The notes: generated from the sequence alone by a model not told the origin. Shown: positions 1 to 8,180, counted from the stretch's first letter. The stretch is 64,000 bases of DNA from Candidatus Edwardsiibacteriota bacterium (GCA_020053305.1 JAGVNJ010000009.1:1-64000); one strand, 5' to 3'. Translations and numbers: made by a program.

Positions 1-65
1 TAATAGTGTATAATTTTGCGCCAGAAGAATGGCCTTTTTAAATAAATTGCTAACATGTTCAATCA

Positions 66-1061
66 ATGAAAAAATACCTTCTCATCCGCCTGGGCGCCAT
101 CGGCGACATTGTGCTGGCCACCGCCGCTATAGAGGCCATCTCCCAAGCCGAACCTGATTCGCAGATAGACCTCGTCTGCAAGGCCAGGTTTGCCGGGCTT
201 TTAAAGGGCCACCCAAAACTGGCCAATATCTACGGCTTTGACGAAGCCGGCCGGCACAAAGGCCTGCGGGGTTTATTACTGTTCATTCACGAGCTCAGCG
301 CCAACAAATACAACTTCATCATAGACCTGCAGAACAACCCGCGCAGCCGGATGATCACCCTGTGCCTTAACGCCGGCAAAAAGATCCACTGGCCCAAGGA
401 CACCTGGCGCCGCCGGATGCTGGTCTGGGGACAGGGCCGGGGCAAAACTTATAAGACCGTGATCCAACGCTATCTGGCGGCGGTGGAGAAGGCCGGGATC
501 AAACAACCCGAAGTCAAGCCCAAGCTGTATCCGGTCGCTGATGACTCCATAAAACTGCCTCAGGGCGGGTTCATCGCCATCGCGCCGGGCGCCCACTGGC
601 CGACCAAACGCTGGCCCGCAGAAAACTATTCAAAGCTAATCTCTAACCTCGTGAATCGTGAATCGGAAATTGTGATTGTAGGGGACAAGAACGATAGGGC
701 CATTGCTGAGGAGATCATAAAAGCTTCGGGGGCAAATGCCATCAACCTTTGCGGACAGCTTGACCTGGCACAATTGATATATGTCCTGTCCAAGGCAAAA
801 CTGCTGGTCACCAACGACACCGGGGCCATGCACATCGCCGAGGCGGCGGGGACGCCGGTGGCGGCAATCTTCGGGCCGACGGTCAAACAATTTGGCTTTG
901 CGCCGTGGCGTCCAGGGAGCAGGGTCATCGAAACCGAACTGGATTGCCGTCCCTGCGCCCTGCACGGCTCAAAGAAATGCCCCAAGGGCCACTTTGACTG
1001 TATGAATCTATTGTCAGCTGATAATGTTATGGGAGAAATTGAAAAAGCACTTAATACTTGA
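66..1061 (+). CDS. Glycosyltransferase family 9 (heptosyltransferase-like)
   Basis: Predicted to transfer a heptose-like sugar from an ADP-sugar donor to the LPS inner core at the cytoplasmic face of the inner membrane. The N-terminus (residues 5-18, LLIRLGAIGDIVLA) is the GT9 acceptor-side motif. NDTGAMHIAEA near residue 250 is the donor-site motif. A late cysteine cluster (DCRPC, then KKCPKGHFDC, about residues 296-315) is usual in this family. At 331 residues it is full length. TATAAT at 9-14 could be the -10 box, with the -35 box outside the window. The next gene is a second GT9, so this is a small core-LPS locus. Sugar specificity cannot be read from sequence; waaC, waaF or waaQ roles are all possible. 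Confidence 0.9.
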   Translation: MKKYLLIRLGAIGDIVLATAAIEAISQAEPDSQIDLVCKARFAGLLKGHPKLANIYGFDEAGRHKGLRGLLLFIHELSANKYNFIIDLQNNPRSRMITLCLNAGKKIHWPKDTWRRRMLVWGQGRGKTYKTVIQRYLAAVEKAGIKQPEVKPKLYPVADDSIKLPQGGFIAIAPGAHWPTKRWPAENYSKLISNLVNRESEIVIVGDKNDRAIAEEIIKASGANAINLCGQLDLAQLIYVLSKAKLLVTNDTGAMHIAEAAGTPVAAIFGPTVKQFGFAPWRPGSRVIETELDCRPCALHGSKKCPKGHFDCMNLLSADNVMGEIEKALNT

Positions 1062-1071
1062 CGATACAGCA

Positions 1072-1177
1072 GTCATTCCTGCGAAGCTTGTCCTCGCGGA
1101 GGCGGGGAGCAGGAATCCACAATTATAGCCCGGTAAGCTCAGAATTTACTTCTGGATGCCTGCCTGCGCAGGCATGA
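1072..1177. repeat. Inverted repeat, about 106 bp, between the GT9 genes
   Basis: The ends GTCATTCCTGCG (1072-1083) and CGCAGGCATGAC (1166-1177) are inverted repeats with one mismatch. An inner hairpin lies at 1156-1175 (ATGCCTGC, loop CTGC, GCAGGCAT). Related palindromes occur at 15509-15528 and 52364-52384. The element abuts the start of the second heptosyltransferase and supplies in-frame ATG codons upstream of its conserved region. Confidence 0.7.
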
Positions 1178-1212
1178 CAAAGGGGCGAGAATGGCATGAA
1201 AGGACAACAAGC

Positions 1213-2217
1213 TTGATAAACCCAACAAAGAACAATAAAATAATTATAAGGGTGCCTAATTGGATAGGCGATGCGGTGATATCCACCGGTTTTGTCGAGG
1301 CCTGCAAAAGAGAGGAGCCCGGGACAACAATAACCATCCTGGCCCACCAGCGGGTGGCCGAACTGTTCGAGGCCAATCCTCATGTGAACGATATCGTCGC
1401 TTTCAACAAAGAAGAGGGGCTGCGGCGCATCGTCCGGAGCATCAAGAACAGGGGGTTCGACCGGGCATACATTCTGCCACTGTCATTTTCCTCGGCATTG
1501 ATAGTCTATCTGGCCGGGATAAAACAGAGGATAGGTTATGGTTCGGAACTCCGCGGCCTGTTGTTGACCGAGAGCTTGAAATATTCGCAAACAGATTTTC
1601 GTTCCAGTCACATCCTGCAGGGCTATACCGCTTTGCTAGGACGGGATACCCTGCCTCAGCCGCCGAAGATATATCTGACCGATGAAGAAAAAGGAAAGGC
1701 CGAAAAGAGGATCTTCGGACTTAAGGTCAGGAAGGAAGATCTGATAGGATTCGGGCCGGGCGCCGCCTATGGCCCGGCCAAAATGTGGCCGGCGGAGAAT
1801 TGGATCCAGCTGGGGCGGAAATTATCGGAGGGCGGGAAGAGGGTGATGATCTTCGGCTCCGCTTCGGAGCACGAACTCTGCCGGGATATTGCGGTGGGGA
1901 TAGGCCAAGGGACGACCAACCTGGCTGGAAAACTGAGCCTGCGGGAAAGCGCGGCTCTGCTGAGCCTGATCCCGTCCTTCATCACCAACGACACCGGGGT
2001 GATGCACCTGGCGGCGGCCTGCATGGCCAAAGTAAGCGCCATCTTCGGCTCCACCAATCCGAGGTGGACCGCTCCCTGGGGGGAGGAACACAGGGTAATG
2101 TATGATCGGGAACCCTGTAGTCCCTGTTACAAAAGGGTTTGCCGCTACGGACATTATTACTGTCTGAAGAAGATATCCCCGGAGAACGTACTGGCCCGGA
2201 TAAATGCAACAGCTTGA
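1213..2217 (+). CDS. waaF: LPS heptosyltransferase II-like GT9
   Basis: Adds the second heptose of the LPS inner core from ADP-heptose if it is a true WaaF. The start region IIIRVPNWIGDAVIS closely matches the RAPNWIGDAVMS signature of WaaF. NDTGVMHLAAA and the C-terminal cysteines (EPCSPCYKRVCRYGHYYC) are also typical. ATG codons upstream at 1156 and 1174 lie inside a palindromic repeat and would add MPACAGM-type sequence that family members lack. I therefore favour TTG at 1213, preceded by AAAGGA at 1198-1203, giving 334 residues. If the ATG at 1156 is used, the repeat encodes the N-terminus. It is followed closely by a tRNA promoter. Confidence 0.85.
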   Translation: MINPTKNNKIIIRVPNWIGDAVISTGFVEACKREEPGTTITILAHQRVAELFEANPHVNDIVAFNKEEGLRRIVRSIKNRGFDRAYILPLSFSSALIVYLAGIKQRIGYGSELRGLLLTESLKYSQTDFRSSHILQGYTALLGRDTLPQPPKIYLTDEEKGKAEKRIFGLKVRKEDLIGFGPGAAYGPAKMWPAENWIQLGRKLSEGGKRVMIFGSASEHELCRDIAVGIGQGTTNLAGKLSLRESAALLSLIPSFITNDTGVMHLAAACMAKVSAIFGSTNPRWTAPWGEEHRVMYDREPCSPCYKRVCRYGHYYCLKKISPENVLARINATA

Positions 2218-2242
2218 CAAAACCGGACAAATTAAGTAAAAT
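2214..2242 (+). promoter_or_regulatory. Sigma-70 promoter of tRNA-Gly
   Basis: TTGACA (2214-2219), 17 bp spacer, TAAAAT (2237-2242). The start point should fall near 2249, six bases before the tRNA. The -35 box overlaps the stop codon of the preceding gene. Confidence 0.75.
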
Positions 2243-2254
2243 ATCCCAACACGA

Positions 2255-2329
2255 GCGGGTGTAGTTCAGTGGTAGAACGTCAGCTTCCCAAGCTGAATAT
2301 CGTGGGTTCGATCCCCATCACCCGCTCCA
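2255..2329 (+). tRNA. tRNA-Gly (anticodon CCC)
   Basis: A full cloverleaf can be drawn. The acceptor stem GCGGGTG pairs with CACCCGC, the D-arm contains AGTTCAGTGGTAGAAC, the anticodon stem TCAGC/GCTGA encloses loop TTCCCAA (anticodon CCC), and the T-arm is GTGGGTTCGATCCCCAT. Discriminator T is followed by an encoded CCA at 2327-2329. Confidence 0.95.
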
Positions 2330-2356
2330 TTTTATTTCTATCTCAAAGGAATGCCG

Positions 2357-3073
2357 ATGATCGAAGAGAGAAAATTGCCCGCGATAATATCCCTCTTCCT
2401 CCTGTGGTTTTCCACCTGCCTGGCGGAAAATCCCCGAATATCGGTCTCGCCAGGATCGTCAACAGTGATAAATCTGCCGGCCCCGTCACTGACCGGCAAA
2501 ATGCTGCTTGAGGAGGCCCTGCTCAAAAGGCGTTCAGTGAGAAGTTATGCTAACATTCCCGTTACCATCGGAGAGATATCGCAATTACTTTGGGCCGCCC
2601 AGGGAATAACCAACGCCAAAGGAAACCGGACAGCTCCCTCGGCGGGGGCGTGCTATCCGTTGGATGTATATCTGGTGGTTGGAAATGCCGATAGTCTTCT
2701 GCCTGGGTTATACAGATACCTGCCGAAAACCCACCAGGTGGAAATGGTTTCACGGGGAGATATCCGGGAAAGCATATCAGCCGCCGCACTTGGTCAAAAA
2801 AGTGTAAGATCGGCGCCGGCCACCATCGCAATAATTGCTTCATACGAAAAAATTGATTCCCGATACAAAGACAGGAAGATTCGCTATGCCGATATGGAGG
2901 CGGGCCATGTCGGGCAGAATATCTCTTTGCAGGCGGTGGCCCTGGGGCTGGGCACGGTTATGGTGGGAGCGTTCGACGACAGGTCCCTAAAAGCAGTACT
3001 AAATCTAGGCCATCAGGAAGTGCCATTATATCTGATCCCGGTCGGAAAGGCCGAAAACAAAAAAGCGAGGTGA
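2357..3073 (+). CDS. Exported SagB/ThcOx-like nitroreductase
   Basis: An FMN-dependent oxidoreductase of the nitroreductase fold, SagB subgroup. RRSVRSYANIPVTIGEISQL near residue 60 is the FMN-binding entry motif. NRTAPSAGACYPLDVYL and the late GLGTVMVGAFDD segment are characteristic. The first 25 residues (basic start, ISLFLLWFSTCLA) form a signal peptide, so the enzyme probably works in the periplasm, unlike peptide-modifying SagB enzymes. I chose ATG 2357 because AAAGGA (2345-2350) is well spaced from it; ATG 2351 is too close. No precursor-peptide or cyclodehydratase gene is adjacent, so a stand-alone role is likelier than RiPP maturation. Substrate unknown. Confidence 0.85.
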   Translation: MIEERKLPAIISLFLLWFSTCLAENPRISVSPGSSTVINLPAPSLTGKMLLEEALLKRRSVRSYANIPVTIGEISQLLWAAQGITNAKGNRTAPSAGACYPLDVYLVVGNADSLLPGLYRYLPKTHQVEMVSRGDIRESISAAALGQKSVRSAPATIAIIASYEKIDSRYKDRKIRYADMEAGHVGQNISLQAVALGLGTVMVGAFDDRSLKAVLNLGHQEVPLYLIPVGKAENKKAR

Positions 3074-3088
3074 AAACCTCGCTTTTTT
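3059..3088. terminator. Bidirectional rho-independent terminator
   Basis: A-run, stem GCGAGGT, loop GAAA, stem ACCTCGC, then six T. It lies between convergent genes and contains the TGA stop of the nitroreductase gene. Confidence 0.85.
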
Positions 3089-3107
3089 GTCGGCTATATC
3101 CAATAGA

Positions 3108-3428
3108 TTATTTTTTATCCCCGTTCTTCTCGTCGCCGATCTTGAAGCCGATTCCCCGGTTCTCCGGACCGAAGGTCTTGATGGCCCCGAACTGGGCCTC
3201 GAATTTCTTGATATTGTCCTCCAGGGCGTTGAGCAGCATTTTGGCGTGCTGGGGGGTGGTGACGATCCGGGAATAGATCTTGGCCTTGGGGATGCCGGGA
3301 AGGACCCGGGCAAAGTCTATGATGAACTCCGAGGGGGAGTGGGCGATCAGGGCCAGGTTTGAATATACTCCTTCGGCCTCTTTTTCCCCCAGTTCGATGT
3401 TGAGCTGGTTCTGCTGATTCTGTTCCAT
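3108..3428 (-). CDS. DUF3467 family protein
   Basis: A 106-residue acidic protein of unknown biochemical role. The body, with NLALIAHSPSEFIIDFARVL, the PKAKIYSRIVTTPQHAKMLL segment and a following helix, matches the DUF3467 pattern. These are small proteins found across many bacterial phyla. No signal peptide or membrane segment is visible, so it should be cytoplasmic. AAAGG stands 9-13 bases upstream of ATG. A good promoter at 3473-3502 on this strand and a terminator at 3059-3088 make it a monocistronic unit, divergent from the long biosynthetic operon that starts near 3570. Confidence 0.8.
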   Translation of the reverse strand: MEQNQQNQLNIELGEKEAEGVYSNLALIAHSPSEFIIDFARVLPGIPKAKIYSRIVTTPQHAKMLLNALEDNIKKFEAQFGAIKTFGPENRGIGFKIGDEKNGDKK

Positions 3429-3472
3429 TTTATCCGCCTTTATTAATATTTGATTTCTCTTGTACGCAGGAT

Positions 3473-3502
3473 ATTCTAACAGACTTTAATTGACCCTGTC
3501 AA
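3473..3502 (-). promoter_or_regulatory. Promoter of the DUF3467 gene
   Basis: On the - strand: TTGACA (3502-3497), 18 bp, TAGAAT (3478-3473). Its predicted start is about 40 bases upstream of the ATG. Confidence 0.6.
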
Positions 3503-3540
3503 GGACAATGGATATCTTTCGGTTATCTTTTAGTTTTCCC

Positions 3541-3569
3541 TTGAAATATTCGTAAGTTAATGATATATT
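3541..3569 (+). promoter_or_regulatory. Promoter of the folate-purine-phospholipid run
   Basis: TTGAAA (3541-3546), 17 bp, TATATT (3564-3569). It lies about 60 bases upstream of the regulator gene at 3631. No other strong promoter or terminator was seen before 14.5 kb, so it may drive a very long transcript. Confidence 0.65.
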
Positions 3570-3630
3570 TATGCTTTGAATGGGGAAAACCTGAAAAATT
3601 GTCTCAACTTAAATATTGGGGGAATGCCGT

Positions 3631-4266
3631 ATGGCTGGGCAGGAATACGAAAAGAATTTTAAGCCCGGAGAGGTCATCTTCAAGCAGGGCGACGACGGCA
3701 GCGAAATGTATCTGATCCGGACCGGAAAGGTCAAGATCAGCCGCAGCGCCGGCAGCATCGAAAAGACCCTGGCCATCATCAAGGAGGGTGATTTTTTCGG
3801 GGAGATGGCGGTCATCGACGGCAGCCCCCGGTCGGCCGCCGCCACCGCGGTGGACGAAGTAAACCTGCTGATAGTGGATAGGGACGCCTTCAAGTCCCAG
3901 CTCAAGGACAACCCCATGATCGAGTATGTCCTGGAGACCATGACCCGCCGCCTGCGTGACACCAACCGCCAGGTGGAGTTCCTGCTGATCCGCGACGAGA
4001 TGCGCCGGGTGGTGGCCCTGCTGGTTTCCATGGCCAAGGAGCGGGGAGCCCAGACCGCCGAGGGGATCGTGGTGGATTTTCCGTATGATTATCCCGCCCT
4101 GGGGGGACTAATCGGCATCGACGCCTCCAAGACCGAGGAGATAGTCAAAAAACTTCTGACCCTTAAACTGATCCGCATCGAGGACAAAAAGCTTATCATC
4201 ACCAGCCTGGTGGAGATCGACGATTATTTAAGGTTCATCACCCTCAAGGAAAAATTCTCCGCCTAA
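3631..4266 (+). CDS. Cyclic-nucleotide-binding domain regulator
   Basis: A 211-residue protein with a CRP/FNR-type beta-roll. FKPGEVIFKQGDDGSEMYLI (about residues 11-30), GDFFGEMAVIDGSPRSAAA (about 56-74, the phosphate-binding cassette with the R-S-A signature) and a long dimer helix are clear. The C-terminal part (about 135-211) looks like a winged-helix fold, with a segment LGGLIGIDASKTEEIVKKLL where CRP proteins recognise DNA. It is less canonical than CRP. ATG 3631 is preceded by GGGGG at 3618-3622; a TTG at 3616 would put that sequence inside the gene. As first gene of the run it could control the downstream genes, which is inference. Confidence 0.85.
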   Translation: MAGQEYEKNFKPGEVIFKQGDDGSEMYLIRTGKVKISRSAGSIEKTLAIIKEGDFFGEMAVIDGSPRSAAATAVDEVNLLIVDRDAFKSQLKDNPMIEYVLETMTRRLRDTNRQVEFLLIRDEMRRVVALLVSMAKERGAQTAEGIVVDFPYDYPALGGLIGIDASKTEEIVKKLLTLKLIRIEDKKLIITSLVEIDDYLRFITLKEKFSA

Positions 4267-4289
4267 ACAAATATACGCAATAATTCAGA

Positions 4290-5153
4290 ATGAAGACTTA
4301 CCTGGACATGGTCCGCTATGTGCTGGACAACGGGACCTACCGAGAGAACCGCACCGGCGTTTCCACCTACAGCTGTTTTGGCATTTTTTACAAGATCGAC
4401 CTGCAGCAGGGTTATCCCCTGCTGACCACCAAGCAGATGTATTTCAACTCCATGCTGCACGAACTGCTTTGGTACTTGAGCGGCCAGGCCCATATTCGCG
4501 ACCTGAAGACCAAGACCAAGATCTGGGACGCCTGGGCCGACGCCGACGGCAGGCTGGAGACGGCCTACGGCAGGTTCTGGCGGCGGTATCCCGTGCCCGG
4601 CAGCGGAGTGGAAGGCGAGAAATGGGGCGATCGGTGGACCAGCATAGATCCCGAAAGCGGAGGAAAAGTTTTTGACCAGATCCGGTATGTGATCGACATC
4701 CTGCGGGAGATAAAAGTCAATCCCGCCACCCCCAGTCTGCGCCGGATGGTGGTATCGGCCTGGCATCCCGGGAATGCCGCCCAGAGCAAACTGCCGCCCT
4801 GTCATTATACCTTCTGTTTCAGCGTTTCCGGTGATAAGCTGAACTGCCACCTGACCCAGCGTTCCGGCGACATCGCCCTGGGGATCCCGTTCAACCTGGC
4901 CTGTTATTCCCTGCTGACCGTGATGCTGGCCAAAGAGACAGGCTACCAACCGGGAGAGTTCGCCCACACCATCATTGACGCCCATATTTATGAGAATCAC
5001 ATACCGGGACTGAAGCTGCAGCTGGAGCGGGAGCCCAAGCCGCTTCCCAGGATAAAAATCGCCGACAAGCCGCTGTTCGACTTGAAATTCGAGGACGTGA
5101 CCCTGGAGGATTACCGGTGTCACCCGGCCATAAAGTTCGAGGTGGCAGTTTGA
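4290..5153 (+). CDS. thyA: Thymidylate synthase
   Basis: Converts dUMP and methylene-tetrahydrofolate to dTMP and dihydrofolate. The sequence has the N-terminal RENRTGVSTYSCFG region, the folate-binding LTTKQMYFNSMLHELLWYL segment, the catalytic cysteine in LPPCHYTF (about residue 171), QRSGDIALGIPFN (dUMP phosphate and base contacts) and DAHIYENHI. At 287 residues it is a normal classical ThyA. It overlaps folA by four bases (TTGA), coupling the enzyme that makes dihydrofolate to the one that reduces it. Confidence 0.97.
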   Translation: MKTYLDMVRYVLDNGTYRENRTGVSTYSCFGIFYKIDLQQGYPLLTTKQMYFNSMLHELLWYLSGQAHIRDLKTKTKIWDAWADADGRLETAYGRFWRRYPVPGSGVEGEKWGDRWTSIDPESGGKVFDQIRYVIDILREIKVNPATPSLRRMVVSAWHPGNAAQSKLPPCHYTFCFSVSGDKLNCHLTQRSGDIALGIPFNLACYSLLTVMLAKETGYQPGEFAHTIIDAHIYENHIPGLKLQLEREPKPLPRIKIADKPLFDLKFEDVTLEDYRCHPAIKFEVAV

Positions 5154-5626
5154 GCAACCTGGAAAAATACATCATTGTGGCCATGACCCGGGACCGGGTC
5201 ATCGGCCAGGATAATAAGATGCCCTGGCACCTGCCGGAGGACCTGAAGCTGTTCAAAAAACTGACCTCCGGGAATACCGTGATAATGGGGCGGAGGACCT
5301 ACCAGTCGATCGGGAAGTCGCTGCCCAACCGCAACAATATCGTGGTCTCCCGGTCCCCAATGGACATCCCCGGGGGGGCGGCCTGCCAAAGCATGGATCA
5401 GGCCCTGGCCCAAGCGGAGGAATACGGCAAAAAGATATTCTTCATCGGAGGGGCGGAAATTTACCGGCAGGCATTACCCCTGGCCGATTTCCTTTGCGTA
5501 TCCTGGCTCAAACAGGAATGCGCCGGGGACACAAAATTCCCTAAGTTCGATGAAACAGAATGGGAGAGGCTTTCGGAGACCGAATATCAGGAATTCACCA
5601 ACGTCCTTTATAAAAAAATAAGATAA
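5150..5626 (+). CDS. folA: Dihydrofolate reductase
   Basis: NADPH-dependent reduction of dihydrofolate to tetrahydrofolate, recycling the thyA product. YIIVAMTRDRVIGQDNKMPW near the N-terminus is the family signature, followed by HLPEDLKLFKKLT, the GRRTYQSIGKSLPNRNNIVV cofactor region and IFFIGGAEIYRQAL. I chose TTG 5150, which overlaps the thyA stop and follows GAGG at 5139-5142, giving 158 residues, the usual size. An upstream GTG at 5117 would add residues with no family counterpart. Confidence 0.95.
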   Translation: MSNLEKYIIVAMTRDRVIGQDNKMPWHLPEDLKLFKKLTSGNTVIMGRRTYQSIGKSLPNRNNIVVSRSPMDIPGGAACQSMDQALAQAEEYGKKIFFIGGAEIYRQALPLADFLCVSWLKQECAGDTKFPKFDETEWERLSETEYQEFTNVLYKKIR

Positions 5627-5636
5627 GATTTTCAAG

Positions 5637-6941
5637 ATGATCGAACGCTATACCCTGCCCAAGATGAAGGTCGTCTGGAGCGAGCAGAACAAGTTCCAGA
5701 AATGGCTGGACATCGAGATCCTGGCCTGCGAGGCCCAGGCCCAGCTGGGGCGCATTCCCCGGAAAGACCTGGAGAATATCAAAGCCAAGGCCGGCTTCGA
5801 CATCGCCCGGATAGACCAGATCGAGGCCGAGGTCCAGCACGATGTCATCGCCTTTTTGACCAGCGTCAACGAGCAGGTGGGCGAATCGGGCCGCTTCATT
5901 CACATGGGCATGACCTCATCCGACGTGCTGGACACCGCCTGGGCGGTTCTGATGAAGGAGGCCGGGCAGCTTCTGCTGGAGGACCTGAAAAAACTCTCGG
6001 CGGCTCTGAAACAAAAGGCCTGGGAACACAAGGATACCCTGATGATGGGGCGCAGCCACGGCATTCATGCCGAGCCCACCACCTTTGGGCTGAAGCTGGC
6101 CATGTGGTGGCAGGAGGTACAGCGCGACATCCTTAGGATGGAACGGGCCATTGAAAGCATCTCCTGCGGAAAGATCTCCGGGGCGGTGGGCACCTTCGCC
6201 CATATCGACCCTTCAGTGGAGGAATACGTCTGTCGGAAGCTGGGCCTGGTCCCGGAACCGGTGTCCACCCAGATCGTCCAGCGGGATCGCCACGCCGAAT
6301 ACCTCTGTACTTTGGGCATCATCGCCTCCACCCTGGACAAGATAGCCCTGGAGATCCGCCATCTGCAGAGGACCGAGGTCCGCGAGGCGGAGGAGCCGTT
6401 CTCCGAAAAACAGAAGGGCTCCTCGGCCATGCCCCATAAAAGAAACCCCATCATCTCCGAGCGGATCTGCGGGATGGCCCGGGTGATACGGACCAACGCT
6501 CTGGTGGGGATGGAGAACGTGGCCCTGTGGCACGAACGGGACATTTCCCATTCCTCGGCCGAGCGGATAGTGATACCGGACAGCACCATCGCCCTGAATT
6601 ATATTTTGAACAAGACCATCTGGCTGGTAGATGGCTTGAGGGTCTATCCGGCGCGGATGCTGCAGAACATCGAATCATCCGGCGGCCTGATATATTCCCA
6701 GAAGCTGCTGCTGGCACTGGTGGAGAAGGGGATATCCCGGGAGGAGGCCTACCGCATGGTCCAGCGCAGCGCCATGAAAGTATGGGAGGGGGGCGGAAGC
6801 CTCAAGGAACTGGCCTCGGCCGACGCCGAAATTATGAAAATATTGGACGCGAAAACCATTATTGATGTATTCAACCCCGAAAATTTTGTCCGGAACGTCG
6901 GGCATATCTTCAAGCGTATCGGGTTGAACGGCCCCAAATGA
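5637..6941 (+). CDS. purB: Adenylosuccinate lyase
   Basis: Cleaves SAICAR and adenylosuccinate, two fumarate-releasing steps of purine synthesis. At 434 residues it has normal length. The superfamily signature GSSAMPHKRNP (about residue 262) is present, as are TSSDVLDTAW (about 91), GRSHGIHAEPTTFG (about 139, general acid histidine) and the C-terminal domain. It starts ten bases after folA, so it is probably co-transcribed. The other purine genes of this run, purS, purQ and purL, follow about 3.6 kb downstream. Confidence 0.97.
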   Translation: MIERYTLPKMKVVWSEQNKFQKWLDIEILACEAQAQLGRIPRKDLENIKAKAGFDIARIDQIEAEVQHDVIAFLTSVNEQVGESGRFIHMGMTSSDVLDTAWAVLMKEAGQLLLEDLKKLSAALKQKAWEHKDTLMMGRSHGIHAEPTTFGLKLAMWWQEVQRDILRMERAIESISCGKISGAVGTFAHIDPSVEEYVCRKLGLVPEPVSTQIVQRDRHAEYLCTLGIIASTLDKIALEIRHLQRTEVREAEEPFSEKQKGSSAMPHKRNPIISERICGMARVIRTNALVGMENVALWHERDISHSSAERIVIPDSTIALNYILNKTIWLVDGLRVYPARMLQNIESSGGLIYSQKLLLALVEKGISREEAYRMVQRSAMKVWEGGGSLKELASADAEIMKILDAKTIIDVFNPENFVRNVGHIFKRIGLNGPK

Positions 6942-6959
6942 AAAGATAGGGGGATAATC

Positions 6960-8180
6960 ATGGACATGTTGACATACGGAGCGATAGGCATGGCGGGCCT
7001 TTTCCTGGTGCTGTTCCTGATCGCCAGCGGCAAGGCCGGGCAGAAGACCGTGGCCTGCGGTATGGCCCAGAATGAGCTCAAGCAGCTGAAGGAGGACGAC
7101 CGCCGTCAGCGGGACATCATCGCCAGCATGAAGAGTTCCCTGGCCACCATGGAGAAGGACCATTCCGAGCGGTCCCGGGTGTTCATGGTACTGCTGGAGC
7201 TGGCCCGGACCCTGGGTGGCAGTTTGGAGAAGGAAAAGCTGCCGATGCTGTTGAGCCGGATCGCCCAGCAATTGTTCGACGCCGAAGAGGTGATCTTTTT
7301 CAAGATCGGCGACGAGGGAGAGGAGCTTGCGGTGGCCGAATCCATCGGCCTGGATGCCAAGATCGCCCAGGAATTGACTGTAAAAGTGGGGGACGGCTAC
7401 ATCGGCCATACCGCCGCCAAGCGGGTGATCATGACCAAGGAGGATTTTGAGACCGAAAGCAACCTGATAAAACAGAAGCTGGAGAACACCCGGGACAAAC
7501 GGATCACTCCCATCCTGTGCATTCCCCTGGTGCAGAGAAACAATGTGATGGGGGTGGTCTCCCTGGGCAGGATCCAGCGGCGCTCCAAGGAGGAGCGAAA
7601 CCTGCTGCTGATCTTCCAGAGCCTGGGCTCCATGGCCCTGGACAACGCCGGGCTGTTCGAGAAGCTCTACACCAAGGACAAGCTGACCGGCCTGTTGAAC
7701 CGCCGCTATTTTGACGAGCGGGCCATGGCCGAGCTGAACCGGGCCAAGCGTTTCGGACATAAGCTATCGTTCACCCTGATGGACCTGGATAATTTTAAGG
7801 CTTTTATCGAGAGCAACGGGACCCAGGCCGGAGACAAGGTGTTGGCCCGCATCGGGCAGCTGCTTAACGAGTATGTCCGCAAGATTGACATCTCCTGCCG
7901 ACTGGACGATGATAAATTCGCGGCGGCCCTGCTGGAGACCGAAAAAGGCCAGGCCCTACAGTTCGCCGAGAAGATCAAGAAGATCATCGATTACGATGCC
8001 ACCATCAACGACCAGGCCTTCAGCTCGCAACGCCTGACCATCAGCATGGCGGTGTTCACCTTCCCGGATGACGGAATCTCCTACGAGCAGATATTCAGGG
8101 ACGCTTCCCAGAAGCTGCACGAGATGCAGGCCAAGGGGGGCAATGTGATAATCAGCGACATTGGCGGAGAGAGTACATGA
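6960..8180 (+). CDS. Membrane-anchored GAF protein with degenerate GGDEF domain
   Basis: A 406-residue signalling protein: one N-terminal membrane helix (about residues 4-24), a short coiled coil (about 35-65), a GAF domain (about 70-230) and a GGDEF-fold domain (about 240-400, starting DKLTGLLNRRYFDE). The catalytic GGDEF box is replaced by DDDKF at residues 316-320, so it is probably not an active cyclase. The inhibitory RxxD site is kept (R307-K-I-D310, five residues before the box), so c-di-GMP could still bind. DLDNFKAFIESNGTQAGDK retains the metal-binding aspartates region. Its stop overlaps the psd start (ATGA). Sensor or effector role is inference. Confidence 0.85.
   Translation: MDMLTYGAIGMAGLFLVLFLIASGKAGQKTVACGMAQNELKQLKEDDRRQRDIIASMKSSLATMEKDHSERSRVFMVLLELARTLGGSLEKEKLPMLLSRIAQQLFDAEEVIFFKIGDEGEELAVAESIGLDAKIAQELTVKVGDGYIGHTAAKRVIMTKEDFETESNLIKQKLENTRDKRITPILCIPLVQRNNVMGVVSLGRIQRRSKEERNLLLIFQSLGSMALDNAGLFEKLYTKDKLTGLLNRRYFDERAMAELNRAKRFGHKLSFTLMDLDNFKAFIESNGTQAGDKVLARIGQLLNEYVRKIDISCRLDDDKFAAALLETEKGQALQFAEKIKKIIDYDATINDQAFSSQRLTISMAVFTFPDDGISYEQIFRDASQKLHEMQAKGGNVIISDIGGEST

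Noticed and set aside
2357-3073. RiPP (thiazole/oxazole peptide) biosynthesis cluster around the SagB-like gene
   Set aside because: No YcaO, cyclodehydratase, leader peptide or transporter lies nearby. The protein carries a signal peptide.
6675-7760. A long open frame on the - strand across purB and the GAF/GGDEF gene
   Set aside because: It is antisense to two recognised genes, has no family motif, and its composition (His/Gln/Gly-rich) is the usual shadow of GC-rich coding DNA.
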